64,000 nt of DNA. Source: Pseudomonas sp. B21-015. GTDB taxonomy: Bacteria; Pseudomonadota; Gammaproteobacteria; Pseudomonadales; Pseudomonadaceae. The translations under genes were made by a program, and so were the position numbers. The notes under the pieces are model-generated. The model worked only from the letters and a program-made list of their open reading frames with translations, did no database searches and was not told the DNA's origin. Each line of letters opens with the position of its first letter. The first letter of the stretch is position 1. Below are positions 52,573 through 63,340 of this stretch, piece by piece. Location: NCBI RefSeq assembly GCF_024749285.1, contig NZ_CP087196.1:5952001-6016000 (forward strand), read 5' to 3'.

Positions 52573-55500
52573 ATGGCTACCACCACCCTTGGGGTCAAAC
52601 TTGACGACCCGACCCGCGAACGCCTCAAGGCCGCCGCGACCTCGATTGATCGCACGCCGCACTGGCTGATCAAGCAGGCAATTTTCAATTACCTGGAAAA
52701 ACTCGAGGGTGGTGCAACCCTGACCGAGCTGAGCGGTTTGACCGGCAAAGACGCCGACGACGCTGGCGAAGTCCATACCGATCACGCGCACCAGTGCTTC
52801 CTGGAGTTCGCTGAAAGCATCCTGCCGCAATCGGTGCTGCGTGCGTCTATCACTGCCGCTTACCGTCGCCCGGAACCCGAAGTGGTGCCGATGCTGATCG
52901 AGCAGGCGCGCCTGCCGGCCCCGATGTGCGACGCCACCAACAAGCTCGCCGCCTCGATTGCCGAGAAACTGCGCAATCAGAAGAGCGCCGGCGGCCGTGC
53001 CGGGATTGTTCAGGGCCTGTTGCAGGAATTTTCCCTGTCGTCCCAGGAAGGCGTGGCACTGATGTGCCTGGCCGAAGCGCTGCTGCGCATTCCGGACAAA
53101 GGCACTCGCGATGCATTGATCCGCGACAAGATCAGCACCGGCAACTGGCAGCCGCACCTGGGCAACAGCCCGTCGCTGTTCGTCAACGCCGCCACCTGGG
53201 GCTTGCTGCTGACCGGCAAACTGGTCGCCACCCACAACGAAGCCGGCCTGACTTCGTCGTTGAGCCGCATCATCGGCAAGAGCGGCGAGCCGATGATCCG
53301 CAAGGGCGTCGACATGGCCATGCGCCTGATGGGCGAGCAGTTCGTCACCGGCGAAACCATCGCCGAAGCCCTGGCCAACGCCAGCAAGTTCGAAGCCAAA
53401 GGCTTTCGCTATTCCTACGACATGCTGGGTGAAGCCGCACTCACCGAGCACGACGCCCAGAAGTACCTGGCCTCGTACGAACAAGCCATCCACTCGATCG
53501 GCAAAGCCTCCCACGGTCGCGGGATTTATGAAGGCCCGGGCATTTCCATCAAGCTCTCGGCGCTGCACCCACGCTACAGCCGCGCCCAGTACGAGCGCGT
53601 GATGGACGAGCTGTACCCGCGCCTGCTGTCGCTGACCCTGCTGGCCAAGCAATACGACATCGGCCTGAACATCGACGCCGAAGAAGCCGACCGCCTCGAG
53701 TTGTCGCTGGATCTGCTGGAGCGCCTGTGCTTCGAGCCGCAACTGACCGGCTGGAACGGCATCGGCTTCGTGATCCAGGCTTACCAGAAGCGTTGCCCGT
53801 ACGTGATCGATTACGTGATCGACCTGGCTCGCCGCAGCCGTCATCGCCTGATGATCCGCTTGGTGAAAGGCGCGTACTGGGACAGCGAAATCAAACGCGC
53901 CCAGGTCGAAGGCCTGGAAGGCTATCCGGTCTACACCCGCAAGGTGTACACCGACGTTTCCTACATCGCCTGCGCACGCAAACTGCTGTCGGTGCCGGAA
54001 GTCATCTATCCGCAGTTCGCCACGCACAACGCCCACACCTTGTCGGCCATCTACCACATCGCCGGTCAGAACTATTACCCCGGCCAGTATGAGTTCCAGT
54101 GCCTGCACGGCATGGGCGAACCGCTGTACGAACAGGTTGTAGGTAAAGTTTCCGAAGGCAAGCTGAACCGTCCGTGCCGCGTGTACGCACCGGTTGGCAC
54201 GCACGAAACATTGTTGGCGTACTTGGTGCGTCGTCTGCTGGAAAACGGCGCGAACACTTCGTTCGTCAACCGCATCGCCGACCAGTCTATTTCGATTCAG
54301 GAACTGGTGGCCGATCCAGTGGCCAGCATCGAGCAGATGGCTACGCTGGAAGGCGGCTTCGGCCTGCCGCACCCGCGTATCCCGTTGCCGCGTGATCTTT
54401 ATGGTGCCGAGCGCGCCAACTCCAGCGGCATCGACATGGCCAACGAACATCGTCTGGCTTCCCTGTCGTGCGCCCTGCTGGCCACTGCTCACAACAACTG
54501 GAAAGCGGCGCCGATGCTCGGTTGCGCGTCCAGCACTGAAATCCCTGCGCCGGTATTGAACCCGTCGGATCTGCGTGACGTGGTTGGTCACGTACAGGAA
54601 GCCACTGTCGAAGACGTCGACAACGCGATCCAGTGCGCCCTGAACGCTGGGCCGATCTGGCAGGCCACCCCGCCGGCCGAACGTGCCGCGATCCTGGAAC
54701 GTGCCGCCGATTTGATGGAAGGCGAGATCCAGCCGTTGATGGGCCTGTTGGCTCGCGAAGCCGGCAAAACCTTCGCCAACGCCATCGCCGAAGTGCGTGA
54801 AGCCGTGGACTTCCTGCGTTACTACGCGGTGCAGGCTCGCAACGATTTTACCAACGATGCCCACCGTCCGTTGGGTCCGGTGGTCTGCATCAGCCCGTGG
54901 AACTTCCCGCTGGCGATCTTCAGTGGTCAGGTCGCTGCTGCCCTGGCCGCCGGTAACCCGGTACTGGCCAAACCTGCGGAACAAACCCCGCTGGTGGCCG
55001 CTCAAGCCGTGCGTTTGTTGCTCGAAGCCGGGATTCCGGAAGGCGTGCTGCAACTGCTGCCGGGCCGTGGCGAAACCGTTGGTGCCCGTCTGGTCGGTGA
55101 CGATCGGGTCAAAGGCGTGATGTTCACCGGCTCCACCGAAGTCGCTCGTTTGTTGCAACGCAATGTCGCCGGTCGCCTGGATGCCCAGGGCCGTCCGATT
55201 CCGCTGATCGCCGAAACCGGCGGCCAGAACGCGATGATCGTCGACTCCTCGGCGCTGACCGAACAGGTGGTGATCGACGTGGTGTCGTCGGCCTTCGACA
55301 GTGCTGGCCAGCGTTGCTCGGCGCTGCGGGTACTGTGCCTGCAGGAAGATTCCGCTGACCGTGTCATCGAAATGCTCAAGGGCGCCATGGCTGAATGCCG
55401 TCTCGGTAATCCAGAGCGCCTGTCCGTGGACATCGGCCCGGTGATCGATGCCGAAGCCAAAGCCGGCATCGAGAAGCACATCCAGGCTATGCGCGACAAA

Positions 55501-56526
55501 GGTCGCAATGTGTATCAGGTGGCCATCGCCAACAGCGAAGAAGTCAAACGCGGCACCTTCGTGATGCCGACCCTGATCGAACTGGAAAGCTTCGACGAAC
55601 TGCAACGGGAGATCTTCGGCCCGGTGCTGCACGTGGTTCGCTACAAGCGCAAAGAGATCGATCAACTGATCGGCCAGATCAACGCTTCCGGCTACGGCCT
55701 GACCCTGGGCGTACACACTCGCATCGACGAGACCATCGCCAAGGTGATCGACAACGTCAACGCCGGTAACGTCTACGTGAACCGCAACATTGTTGGTGCC
55801 GTGGTCGGCGTGCAACCGTTCGGCGGTGAAGGCCTGTCGGGTACTGGCCCGAAAGCCGGTGGTCCGCTGTACCTGTACCGCTTGCTGTCGACACGTCCTA
55901 CCGATGCGATCGAACAATCCTTCGCCCGCGGCGACGCTATCGCTGCACCGGACGTCCGCCTGCGTGACGCCATGAGCAAACCGCTGACCGCCCTGAAAGC
56001 CTGGGCCGACAGCAACAAGCTCGCTGACTTGAGCGCCCTGTGCGTGCAGTTCGCGGCGCAATCGCAAAGCGGGATCACCCGTGTACTGGCGGGCCCGACC
56101 GGCGAGCGCAACAGCTACGCCATCCTGCCGCGCGAACACGTGCTGTGCCTGGCGGACGTCGAAGGCGATCTGCTGACTCAACTGGCGGCGGTGTTGGCCG
56201 TCGGTGGTTCGGCGGTGTGGCCGGACGCTGAACCGGCCAAGGCTTTGTTCGCACGCCTGCCGAAAGAAATCCAGGCTCGGATCAAGCGGGTTGCCGACTG
56301 GACCAAGGACGAGGTGGTGATTGATGCGGTCCTGCATCACGGCCATTCCGACCAGTTGCGTGCGGTCTGCCAGCAAGTGGCCAAGCGTGCCGGTGCGATT
56401 GTCGGGGTTCACGGCTTGTCGCAGGGTGAAACCAACATTGCGCTGGAACGTCTGGTGATCGAGCGTGCGTTGAGCGTTAACACCGCTGCGGCGGGTGGTA
56501 ATGCCAGTTTGATGACGATCGGCTAA
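52573..56526 (+). CDS. putA: Trifunctional PutA: transcriptional repressor, proline dehydrogenase, P5C dehydrogenase
   Basis: PutA oxidises proline to glutamate in two steps at the inner membrane and represses the put genes. The 1317-residue protein has an N-terminal ribbon-helix-helix (TTTLGVKLDDPTRERLKAA, 1-48) and an FAD proline dehydrogenase barrel (to about 560). The aldehyde dehydrogenase half has ETGGQNAMIVDSS (near 881) and the catalytic Cys in SAGQRCSALRV (near 914). A C-terminal domain typical of long PutA follows. ATG 52573 has GAGG eight or nine bases upstream. The RHH domain agrees with the GTTGCA sites in front. Confidence 0.98.
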   Translation: MATTTLGVKLDDPTRERLKAAATSIDRTPHWLIKQAIFNYLEKLEGGATLTELSGLTGKDADDAGEVHTDHAHQCFLEFAESILPQSVLRASITAAYRRPEPEVVPMLIEQARLPAPMCDATNKLAASIAEKLRNQKSAGGRAGIVQGLLQEFSLSSQEGVALMCLAEALLRIPDKGTRDALIRDKISTGNWQPHLGNSPSLFVNAATWGLLLTGKLVATHNEAGLTSSLSRIIGKSGEPMIRKGVDMAMRLMGEQFVTGETIAEALANASKFEAKGFRYSYDMLGEAALTEHDAQKYLASYEQAIHSIGKASHGRGIYEGPGISIKLSALHPRYSRAQYERVMDELYPRLLSLTLLAKQYDIGLNIDAEEADRLELSLDLLERLCFEPQLTGWNGIGFVIQAYQKRCPYVIDYVIDLARRSRHRLMIRLVKGAYWDSEIKRAQVEGLEGYPVYTRKVYTDVSYIACARKLLSVPEVIYPQFATHNAHTLSAIYHIAGQNYYPGQYEFQCLHGMGEPLYEQVVGKVSEGKLNRPCRVYAPVGTHETLLAYLVRRLLENGANTSFVNRIADQSISIQELVADPVASIEQMATLEGGFGLPHPRIPLPRDLYGAERANSSGIDMANEHRLASLSCALLATAHNNWKAAPMLGCASSTEIPAPVLNPSDLRDVVGHVQEATVEDVDNAIQCALNAGPIWQATPPAERAAILERAADLMEGEIQPLMGLLAREAGKTFANAIAEVREAVDFLRYYAVQARNDFTNDAHRPLGPVVCISPWNFPLAIFSGQVAAALAAGNPVLAKPAEQTPLVAAQAVRLLLEAGIPEGVLQLLPGRGETVGARLVGDDRVKGVMFTGSTEVARLLQRNVAGRLDAQGRPIPLIAETGGQNAMIVDSSALTEQVVIDVVSSAFDSAGQRCSALRVLCLQEDSADRVIEMLKGAMAECRLGNPERLSVDIGPVIDAEAKAGIEKHIQAMRDKGRNVYQVAIANSEEVKRGTFVMPTLIELESFDELQREIFGPVLHVVRYKRKEIDQLIGQINASGYGLTLGVHTRIDETIAKVIDNVNAGNVYVNRNIVGAVVGVQPFGGEGLSGTGPKAGGPLYLYRLLSTRPTDAIEQSFARGDAIAAPDVRLRDAMSKPLTALKAWADSNKLADLSALCVQFAAQSQSGITRVLAGPTGERNSYAILPREHVLCLADVEGDLLTQLAAVLAVGGSAVWPDAEPAKALFARLPKEIQARIKRVADWTKDEVVIDAVLHHGHSDQLRAVCQQVAKRAGAIVGVHGLSQGETNIALERLVIERALSVNTAAAGGNASLMTIG

Positions 56527-56537
56527 ACCGCAACAAG

Positions 56538-56566
56538 ACCGGGCACCTGCAATGGGTGCCTGGTTT
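56538..56566 (+). terminator. Probable putA terminator
   Basis: ACCGGGCACC and GGTGCCTGGT pair over ten positions with one GU, followed by TTTAC, directly after the putA stop. The T-run is short, so termination may be partial. Confidence 0.55.
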
Positions 56567-56573
56567 ACACATT

Positions 56574-56662
56574 ACCTGTGGGGCTTGCCCGCGATAGCGA
56601 TGTATCAGTCACTGATGATATTGACCGGTCTGACGCCATCGCGGGCAAGCCCGCTCCCACAG
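56574..56662. repeat. REPIN (class A, left arm shortened) after putA
   Basis: The right arm CGCGGGCAAGCCCGCTCCCAC is complete, but the left arm reads CTGTGGGGCTTGCCCGCG and has lost about four bases, so one REP is degraded. Confidence 0.85.
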
Positions 56663-56779
56663 TTGCTTGTGTCGCCTGCTAAGCCGCCGCTCTGCTGCAC
56701 CATCACGCTCATCAATCATCCTGTTCAGCCTCTATTCCCACGCCTAGACTCGGTCCATTCCAAAATAAGGTAGGCCGCC

Positions 56780-58582
56780 ATGTCCGAGACGTTGCTCAGT
56801 TCCCGTAATCTGGCTTTCGAGCTGTATGAAGTCCTCGATGCCGAGGGCCTGACCCAGCGTGAGCGGTTCGCCGAGCACAACCGCGAGACCTTCGATGCGG
56901 CCATCGGCACTGCCCGCAGCATCGCCGAGAAGTTATTCGCCCCGCACAACCGCAAGGGCGACGAGAACGAGCCGCGCTATGAGGACGGTCAGGCGATTCT
57001 GATTCCGGAAGTGAAACCGGCGGTGGACGCCTTCCTCGAAGCCGGTTTCCTCAACGCCGCGCGCAGTTTCGACGCGGGCGGCATGCAACTTCCTACGCTG
57101 CTGTCGCAAGCGTGCTTTGCGCACTTTCAGTCGGCCAACGCGGCGTCGACTTCTTACCCGTTCCTGACCATGGGCGCGGCCAACCTGATCGAAAGCTTCG
57201 GCACCGATGAGCAGAAGCAACGCTTCCTGCAACCGATGATCGACGGCCGTTTCTTCGGCACCATGGCCCTCACCGAGCCCCACGCTGGCTCGTCGCTGTC
57301 GGATATTCGAACCCGCGCAGAGCCTGCGTCCGACGGCACCTATCGACTCAAGGGCAACAAGATCTTCATCTCCGGTGGCGATCACCCGCTGTCGGAAAAC
57401 ATCGTGCACATGGTGCTGGCCAAACTGCCAGACGCACCGGCCGGGGTGAAGGGCATTTCGCTGTTTATCGTGCCCAAGTTCCTGGTCAACGGTGACGGCA
57501 GTCTCGGCAAGCGCAACGACGTGTTGCTGGCCGGGTTGTTCCACAAGATGGGCTGGCGTGGCACCACGTCCACCGCGCTGAACTTCGGCGACAACGGCGA
57601 GTGTGTCGGCTATCTGGTGGGCAAGCCGCACCATGGCCTGAGCTACATGTTCCAGATGATGAACGAGGCGCGGATCGGCGTCGGCATGGGCGCGGTGATG
57701 CTGGGTTATGCCGGTTATCTGTACTCACTGGAATATGCCCGCGAGCGTCCGCAAGGTCGGGTGCCGGATAGCAAGGACCCGACCACCGCGCCGGTGGCAA
57801 TCATTCAGCATGCCGATGTCAGACGCATGCTGCTGACGCAAAAATCCTACGTCGAAGGGGCCTTTGACCTCGGGTTGTACGCAGCGCGGCTGTTTGACGA
57901 CACCACGACGCTTGAGAGCGAAGCCGAGCGCAAACAGGCTCATGAGCTGCTGGATCTGCTGACGCCGATCGTTAAATCCTGGCCGTCGGAGTTTTGCCTG
58001 AAGGCCAACGAACTGGCGATCCAGATTCTCGGTGGCCACGGTTATACCCGTGAGTACCCGGTGGAGCAGTACTACCGCGACAACCGCCTGAACCCGATTC
58101 ACGAAGGGACTCACGGCATTCAGTCACTGGATTTGCTGGGGCGCAAGTTGGCGCAGAACGGGGGCGCGGGGCTCAAGCAACTGATCCGCCTGATCGCCGA
58201 CACCGCCGAGCGAGCGCAAGCGTATGAATCGCTGACGCCGCTGCGCGAACCGTTGGAGAAACTGGTCGCACGCCTGCAAACCGTGACCATCGGCCTGCTG
58301 ACCGATCTGGCTCAAGGCAAGGTCAATAGCAGCCTGGCGAACTCGGCGCTGTATCTGAAAGTGTTCGGGCATATGGTGATTGGTTGGCGTTGGCTGGAAC
58401 AGGCGATTCGCGCCGAGGAAGGATTGGCCAAGGGGAATGCGGCGGATGAGAGCTTTTATAAAGGCAAGCTGCAGGCGGCGCGGTATTTCCTGACGTGGGA
58501 AGTGCCGGGTTGTCACCATGAGCTGGCGATTCTTGAGGCGCGGGATGATGTGTGCCTGGCGATGCGGGATGAATGGTTCTGA
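56780..58582 (+). CDS. Acyl-CoA dehydrogenase family protein (DmdC-like, PA5020 type)
   Basis: The 600-residue flavoprotein oxidises an acyl-CoA to the 2-enoyl-CoA. Motifs are MALTEPHAGSSLSDIRT (FAD/substrate site), GWRGTTSTALNF and IQILGGHGYTREYPVEQYYRD near residue 415. The putative catalytic base is the Glu of NPIHEGTHGIQ near 440. The extra C-terminal domain and length place it in the long group with DmdC-like enzymes. Substrate is not predictable. It is the first gene right of the put island to regain PAO1 order. Confidence 0.93.
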   Translation: MSETLLSSRNLAFELYEVLDAEGLTQRERFAEHNRETFDAAIGTARSIAEKLFAPHNRKGDENEPRYEDGQAILIPEVKPAVDAFLEAGFLNAARSFDAGGMQLPTLLSQACFAHFQSANAASTSYPFLTMGAANLIESFGTDEQKQRFLQPMIDGRFFGTMALTEPHAGSSLSDIRTRAEPASDGTYRLKGNKIFISGGDHPLSENIVHMVLAKLPDAPAGVKGISLFIVPKFLVNGDGSLGKRNDVLLAGLFHKMGWRGTTSTALNFGDNGECVGYLVGKPHHGLSYMFQMMNEARIGVGMGAVMLGYAGYLYSLEYARERPQGRVPDSKDPTTAPVAIIQHADVRRMLLTQKSYVEGAFDLGLYAARLFDDTTTLESEAERKQAHELLDLLTPIVKSWPSEFCLKANELAIQILGGHGYTREYPVEQYYRDNRLNPIHEGTHGIQSLDLLGRKLAQNGGAGLKQLIRLIADTAERAQAYESLTPLREPLEKLVARLQTVTIGLLTDLAQGKVNSSLANSALYLKVFGHMVIGWRWLEQAIRAEEGLAKGNAADESFYKGKLQAARYFLTWEVPGCHHELAILEARDDVCLAMRDEWF

Positions 58583-58612
58583 CCGAAGCTTTGTGGCGAA
58601 ACTGGCATCCAA

Positions 58613-58707
58613 TCGCGGGCAAGCCCGCTCCCACAGGGATCTCTGTTGTTCACAGATAATGTGTTCCACGCACAAATCCTGTGGGAGCGGGCTTGCCCGC
58701 GATGGCG
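58613..58707. repeat. REP pair between the acyl-CoA dehydrogenase and chemoreceptor genes
   Basis: CGCGGGCAAGCCCGCTCCCAC (from 58615) and GTGGGAGCGGGCTTGCCCGCG (from 58681) lie tail-out between convergent genes. Confidence 0.85.
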
Positions 58708-58728
58708 TCAGTACAGGCAACACATTTA

Positions 58729-60663
58729 TCAGCTCAACCGAAACCCACCCATCTGCCGAGCCAAATCATCCGCCAACCGCTGCAACGTCTGACAATCTTC
58801 CCGACAAACCCTGACTTCCCCCGCCGTCGCTCGAGCCAAATCAGAAATCCCCTGTACATTGCGGTTGATCTCTTCCGTCACCACCGACTGCTCTTCCGTC
58901 GCCGTGGCCACCTGATGGTTCATATCGCTGATGCGCTCGACCTGCCCGGTAATCGCCGTCAGCGACGCCCCGGTGCGCTGACTCGACTCAACGCCCGTGC
59001 CGGTCGCCGCTTGCCCGGAATGCATGGAAGACACCGCATTCTCCGCGCCTTGCTTGAGACTGCCGATCATTTGCTGGATCTCGTCGGTGGACGATTGAGT
59101 TCGCCGCGCCAGGGTCCGCACTTCATCGGCCACCACCGCAAACCCGCGCCCCATGTCCCCGGCCCGCGCCGCTTCGATGGCGGCGTTGAGCGCCAGCAGA
59201 TTGGTCTGCTCGGAAATCCCGCGAATCACCGCCAACACCTGATCGATGGACGCCACTTGATGAGCCAACTCGCCCACCGCACCGGCGGCGATGCCAATCT
59301 CCTCGGACATGCTTTCGATATGCCGGATCGATCCGCCCACCACTTCCCGCGCCTGCAGCGCTTCATCCCGCGCGGTTTGCGAAGCGACGGCCGCGTTGCC
59401 GGCGTTTTGAGCGATTTCCTGCACGGTCAGGCCCATCTCGTGGACAGCGGTGGCGACCATGTCGGTCATTTCCTGCTGACGCCCCGAGCGTTCGGCCGTG
59501 TTGTCCACCACCCGCGCCACCTGGCCGACCGCCGTGCGCAAACGCTCACTGGTGGCCAGGACTTCGCCGATCATGTCGCGCTGACTTTCCAGGAAGCGAT
59601 TGAAACCGCGAGCCAGGTCACCCAGCTCATCGGCGCGGCTGGAATTTAACCTGTGGGTCAAATCTCCACCACCGCTACCGATGGCTACCAGCGCCACTGT
59701 TACCTGACGGATCGGCCGTACCAGCCCACGGGCGAGCAACACCACTAATAAAAGACAGACCAGCGCCACGACCAGACCAATACCGCTGCTCATCCACATC
59801 GCCCGGCGAGCTTCGGCGTAGATCTGCGACTGCGGCACTTCGGCCACCAGGGTCCAGCCCAGATCACGCAGTGGCAGGCTCAAGGCCAGAAACTCTTCGC
59901 CATCGCGGGCAAAACTGCTGGTAGCAGCTTTTGGACCCATCACTGCTTGCGCCGCCGAAGCGCCGATTTGCTCGACCAGCGTACGTTTGCCGCTGAACTG
60001 CGCCTCGGGGTGAACCTGGATCAATCCGTCGGAACGCACGAGATAGACCTTGCCGCGCTCACCAAAGTTGAAATTCTGGATCAGCTCCGACAGTTCTTTC
60101 ATGCTCAGGCCCAGCCCGGCGACGCCCACGACTTTACCGGCCTGCTCGACCTTGAGGTCGATGAACAGCGCCAACTCACCGGTGGCGGTGTCATTGTCGA
60201 TATTGAGGGTGCGCGGCTGATTGCTGTCGAGGAATGAATAGAACCAGGCGTCGTTGGGATTGGAACGGCTGAGCGTCCGGTCCAGGCCTTTTTCAGTGAT
60301 GTAATGGCTTGAAGCGGCGCCGATAATCAGCGCGGTAAAGGCTTTGTGCTCGGTGCGGATGCCTTCCAGATACTTCACGAATGTGTCGGTCTGGACACTG
60401 TTTTCGCCCCCGGCCAACCAGTCTCGCACCATGCTGTTACTGGCAATGTCCTTGGCGGCGGTGAGGGGTTGAACGAGGATTCGCTCGATGTCGTTGCGCA
60501 TCGCTTCGATGCTCGACGGCAGCGCCTGCTCGACCAGATAGCGCTGGGCGAGGCGGTTGACCACGAAGGTATAAATGCCAACCACGATCAGAATACTGAC
60601 CAGCAGGGCGGTGCCCATGCTCAGGATCAACTGCCATTGAATACTGCGTCGCCAGAACTGCAT
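58729..60663 (-). CDS. Methyl-accepting chemotaxis protein with a dCache ligand-binding domain
   Basis: The 644-residue receptor has an N-terminal membrane helix (about 11-33), a large periplasmic double-Cache-like sensor (about 35-290, with [16 protein letters not shown]), a second helix (about 297-320), a HAMP domain and a cytoplasmic signalling domain with hairpin tip [18 protein letters not shown] near 470-485. It should couple an extracellular small-molecule signal to CheA. The ligand is not evident; I do not see the full amino-acid motif. ATG 60663 was chosen over an upstream in-frame Met at 60723. Confidence 0.93.
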   Translation of the reverse strand: MQFWRRSIQWQLILSMGTALLVSILIVVGIYTFVVNRLAQRYLVEQALPSSIEAMRNDIERILVQPLTAAKDIASNSMVRDWLAGGENSVQTDTFVKYLEGIRTEHKAFTALIIGAASSHYITEKGLDRTLSRSNPNDAWFYSFLDSNQPRTLNIDNDTATGELALFIDLKVEQAGKVVGVAGLGLSMKELSELIQNFNFGERGKVYLVRSDGLIQVHPEAQFSGKRTLVEQIGASAAQAVMGPKAATSSFARDGEEFLALSLPLRDLGWTLVAEVPQSQIYAEARRAMWMSSGIGLVVALVCLLLVVLLARGLVRPIRQVTVALVAIGSGGGDLTHRLNSSRADELGDLARGFNRFLESQRDMIGEVLATSERLRTAVGQVARVVDNTAERSGRQQEMTDMVATAVHEMGLTVQEIAQNAGNAAVASQTARDEALQAREVVGGSIRHIESMSEEIGIAAGAVGELAHQVASIDQVLAVIRGISEQTNLLALNAAIEAARAGDMGRGFAVVADEVRTLARRTQSSTDEIQQMIGSLKQGAENAVSSMHSGQAATGTGVESSQRTGASLTAITGQVERISDMNHQVATATEEQSVVTEEINRNVQGISDLARATAGEVRVCREDCQTLQRLADDLARQMGGFRLS

Positions 60664-60763
60664 GGAGCACCCCCAAAGAATAAGAGGCTGAAACACTGCA
60701 ACAGCCATGCCGATTGTATACAACTAAATCGACAATTTATTCTTTGGTTGTGCGCAAAGCCGC

Positions 60764-61066
60764 TCAGGCCTGGTTGATCGTCTTGGCGATCACTTCAACC
60801 GTGGCGCTGACTTGCTCTTGGTAACGGTCGAGTTCCTGCCGGTGACGCTTTTGCATTTCGATCTGCTGCGAGCACAGATTCATCGCCGCCAGCACCAGCA
60901 AGCGGTCACCGATCAGCGTCGGGTATTTCTTTTTGGTCTCGGCCAGGGCGGCCTTCAACATCAATGCAGCGTCCAGCAGGGTCTGCTCTTCCCCGGCCGG
61001 CGCCTTGATTGAATAGTCCTCGCCCAGAATCGAGACGACTTTTACCCCTGCGGCGCCGTAACTCAT
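60764..61066 (-). CDS. zapA: Cell division protein ZapA
   Basis: ZapA binds and bundles FtsZ at the division ring. The 100-residue protein has an N-terminal globular part (VSILGEDYSIKAPAGEEQTLL) and the conserved DRLLVLAAMNLCSQQIEM start of its long C-terminal coiled coil. ATG 61066 overlaps the upstream ZapB-like stop by four bases. In PAO1 zapA lies by 6S RNA and ygfA as I recall; neither is visible here. Confidence 0.93.
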   Translation of the reverse strand: MSYGAAGVKVVSILGEDYSIKAPAGEEQTLLDAALMLKAALAETKKKYPTLIGDRLLVLAAMNLCSQQIEMQKRHRQELDRYQEQVSATVEVIAKTINQA

Positions 61067-61293
61067 GCGCTGACAGGGCCGGCGCTGACGCGCTCAACCA
61101 AGGCCTGGATGCGTGCGACAGTGGCGCCTTGTTTCTCTTCCTGTTCCATCAGGCTCAGTTGCAGGCTTTCGTTTTCATCCTTGACCCGGGCCAGTTCTGC
61201 ACTCAGGGATTGATGGGTGCCGAGCAGGGTCTGGTTCTGTTGCACCAGGTCGCTGACCAGCTGTTCCAGTTGGCTTAGGGATGCTTCTAACAT
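61063..61293 (-). CDS. Small ZapB-like coiled-coil protein (TIGR02449 type)
   Basis: The 76-residue protein (MLEASLSQLEQLVSDLVQQN at its start) is almost entirely a heptad-patterned coiled coil and lies directly upstream of zapA. This is where the TIGR02449 family is found in Pseudomonas. It is probably a division-ring partner of ZapA (inference). I chose ATG 61293 and not the longer frame from 61371, whose extra residues do not fit the coiled coil. Confidence 0.85.
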   Translation of the reverse strand: MLEASLSQLEQLVSDLVQQNQTLLGTHQSLSAELARVKDENESLQLSLMEQEEKQGATVARIQALVERVSAGPVSA

Positions 61294-61568
61294 TTTGATT
61301 TTCCGGGCATTTTCAAAGGGCGCGTACGATAAAGAAAAGTCACTGTGGAAGCCAGGGTTATGCAGGCGCAAGGCCTTGATTTTCCTGACGGTCGACCTTC
61401 CTCGCGAGCTTTAAAGACTGCGATTGACGGCTCTGGTTCCTGCACTTCGTCGTTGCGGCCCTTCTGCGACAAATGCGCGCAGCGACTCAAGACTTTAGTC
61501 GTATGACCGATAAGCCATGAATACAGCAGTCTCAGCGCCGCACGGATGCGCTTTTTTCGGTGAACACC
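61294..61568. other. Divergent promoter region between zapB-like and chemoreceptor genes
   Basis: About 275 bases separate two divergent genes. No repeat, RNA gene or recognised promoter pair was found, and the zapA partners usually encoded further upstream (ygfB, pepP) are absent. Confidence 0.4.
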
Positions 61569-63194
61569 ATGTCCCTACGAAATATGAATATCGCACCGCG
61601 GGCGTTCCTCGGCTTCACCCTGATTGGCGTCATGATGCTGATTCTGGGTGTGTTCGCCCTGAACCAGATGAGCAAGATTCGCGGCGCCGCCGAGGAGATC
61701 ACCTCGAACAGCGTACCGAGCATTAAAAGCCTCGATGAATTCACACAGCTGACCCTGCGTCTGCGCGTGCTGTCTTATCGCCTGTTGGTGAATCGTGAGC
61801 CGGACGTCCAACTGAAAACCATGGACCTTCTGGAAACCCGTAACCAGCAGATTCGAGCGGCTCAGACAACCTATGAAAAACTGATCGCCAGCCCCCAGGA
61901 ACGTGCGGCCTATGATCAGTATGTGCAGTTGCTGGGGCAGTATCGCCAGATCGAAGACCGGATGAAGAGCCTGTCGCGCAACAATCAGGTCGACGAACTG
62001 CGCACACTGGTCAACACCGATTTGCTGAACAACTCTGAAGCCATCAACACCGTGCTCAACCGCTTGCTGGAGATCAACACCCAGCAGGCCGACAACGCCA
62101 ACCAGCAAGCCGCCGACCAGTACTCGTCAGCCTTCAACCTGGTAGTGACCCTGCTGGTGATCGCCACTGGCCTGACCCTGCTGTTCGCCTGGCTGCTGAC
62201 CAACAGCATCACCAAACCCATCGCCAACGCCCTGAGCGCCGCCGAAGAAATCGCCGAAGGCAACCTGACGCGCCCGATCACGGTCGATGGCGAAGATGAA
62301 GCCGGTCGTCTGCTCGCCGCGATGGCGAAGATGCAGGAAAAACTGCGCGACACCCTGCAACGTATTTCCGGTTCGGCCACGCAACTGGCGTCCGCCGCAG
62401 AAGAGCTCAACAGCGTCACCGACGAAAGCGCCCGTGGCCTGACCCAGCAGAACAACGAAATCGAACAGGCCGCCACCGCCGTCAATGAAATGACCAGCGC
62501 CGTGGAAGAAGTCGCCCGCAACGCCGTGAGCACCTCCGAAGCCTCGAAAAATGCCACCACCTCTGCCGGTGATGGTCGTGACCTGGTGCAGGAAACCGTC
62601 AGCGCCATCGAACGCATGAGCGCCGACGTGCAGAGCACCGCTACCCTGATCGGCGATCTGGCCAACGAGTCGCGGGACATCGGCAAAGTGCTGGACGTGA
62701 TCCGCGGCCTGGCCGACCAGACCAACCTGTTGGCGTTGAACGCCGCCATCGAAGCAGCCCGTGCCGGTGAAGCCGGTCGTGGTTTTGCGGTGGTCGCCGA
62801 CGAAGTGCGTGCCCTGGCCCATCGCACCCAGCAATCGACCAGCGAAATCGAACGCATGATCGGCAGCATCCAGAGCGGCACCGAACACGCTGTGGATTCG
62901 ATGCGCAACAGCACCGAGCGCGCCGAATCGACTTTGAACATCGCTCGCGGTGCCGGCCTGTCGCTGGACACCATCAACAGCGCCATCGTCGAAATCAACG
63001 AGCGTAACCTGGTGATCGCCAGCGCGGCCGAAGAACAGGCCCAGGTGGCCCGTGAAGTGGACCGCAATCTGGTGAACATTCGTGACCTGTCGGTGCAATC
63101 GGCCACTGGCGCCAACCAGACGAGTGCGGCCAGCAGCGAGCTGTCGCGCCTGGCGCTGGACCTGAACAACATGGTCGGGCGGTTTAGCCTGTAA
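61569..63194 (+). CDS. Methyl-accepting chemotaxis protein (four-helix-bundle sensor type)
   Basis: The 541-residue receptor has a membrane helix ([18 protein letters not shown], about 12-32), a periplasmic helical-bundle sensor (about 33-185), a second helix ([20 protein letters not shown]), a HAMP domain, and a signalling domain with tip [19 protein letters not shown] near 380-398. It should feed CheA/CheY. Ligand unknown. ATG 61569 follows GGTG by six bases; an in-frame GTG at 61560 is possible. Confidence 0.93.
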   Translation: MSLRNMNIAPRAFLGFTLIGVMMLILGVFALNQMSKIRGAAEEITSNSVPSIKSLDEFTQLTLRLRVLSYRLLVNREPDVQLKTMDLLETRNQQIRAAQTTYEKLIASPQERAAYDQYVQLLGQYRQIEDRMKSLSRNNQVDELRTLVNTDLLNNSEAINTVLNRLLEINTQQADNANQQAADQYSSAFNLVVTLLVIATGLTLLFAWLLTNSITKPIANALSAAEEIAEGNLTRPITVDGEDEAGRLLAAMAKMQEKLRDTLQRISGSATQLASAAEELNSVTDESARGLTQQNNEIEQAATAVNEMTSAVEEVARNAVSTSEASKNATTSAGDGRDLVQETVSAIERMSADVQSTATLIGDLANESRDIGKVLDVIRGLADQTNLLALNAAIEAARAGEAGRGFAVVADEVRALAHRTQQSTSEIERMIGSIQSGTEHAVDSMRNSTERAESTLNIARGAGLSLDTINSAIVEINERNLVIASAAEEQAQVAREVDRNLVNIRDLSVQSATGANQTSAASSELSRLALDLNNMVGRFSL

Positions 63195-63208
63195 CGGCTA
63201 CACCACCT

Positions 63209-63340
63209 CTGTGGCGAGGGAGCTTGCTCCCGCTCGGCTGCGAAGCAGTCGCAAATCGGTCCAAGCATTGAACCTGATGCAACGCAGCGCCGGTTTGGGG
63301 TCGCTACGCGACCCAGCGGGAGCAAGCTCCCTCGCCACAG
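63209..63340. repeat. REPIN (class B) between the chemoreceptor and antiporter genes
   Basis: GTGGCGAGGGAGCTTGCTCCC and its complement are separated by about 85 bases, the same class and spacing as the element at 25185-25316. Confidence 0.9.

Noticed and set aside
52399..56412. 1337-codon open frame antisense to putA
   Set aside because: It lies entirely opposite a well-supported gene. Long antisense frames are expected in high-GC codon-biased DNA, and the translation has no recognisable domain.
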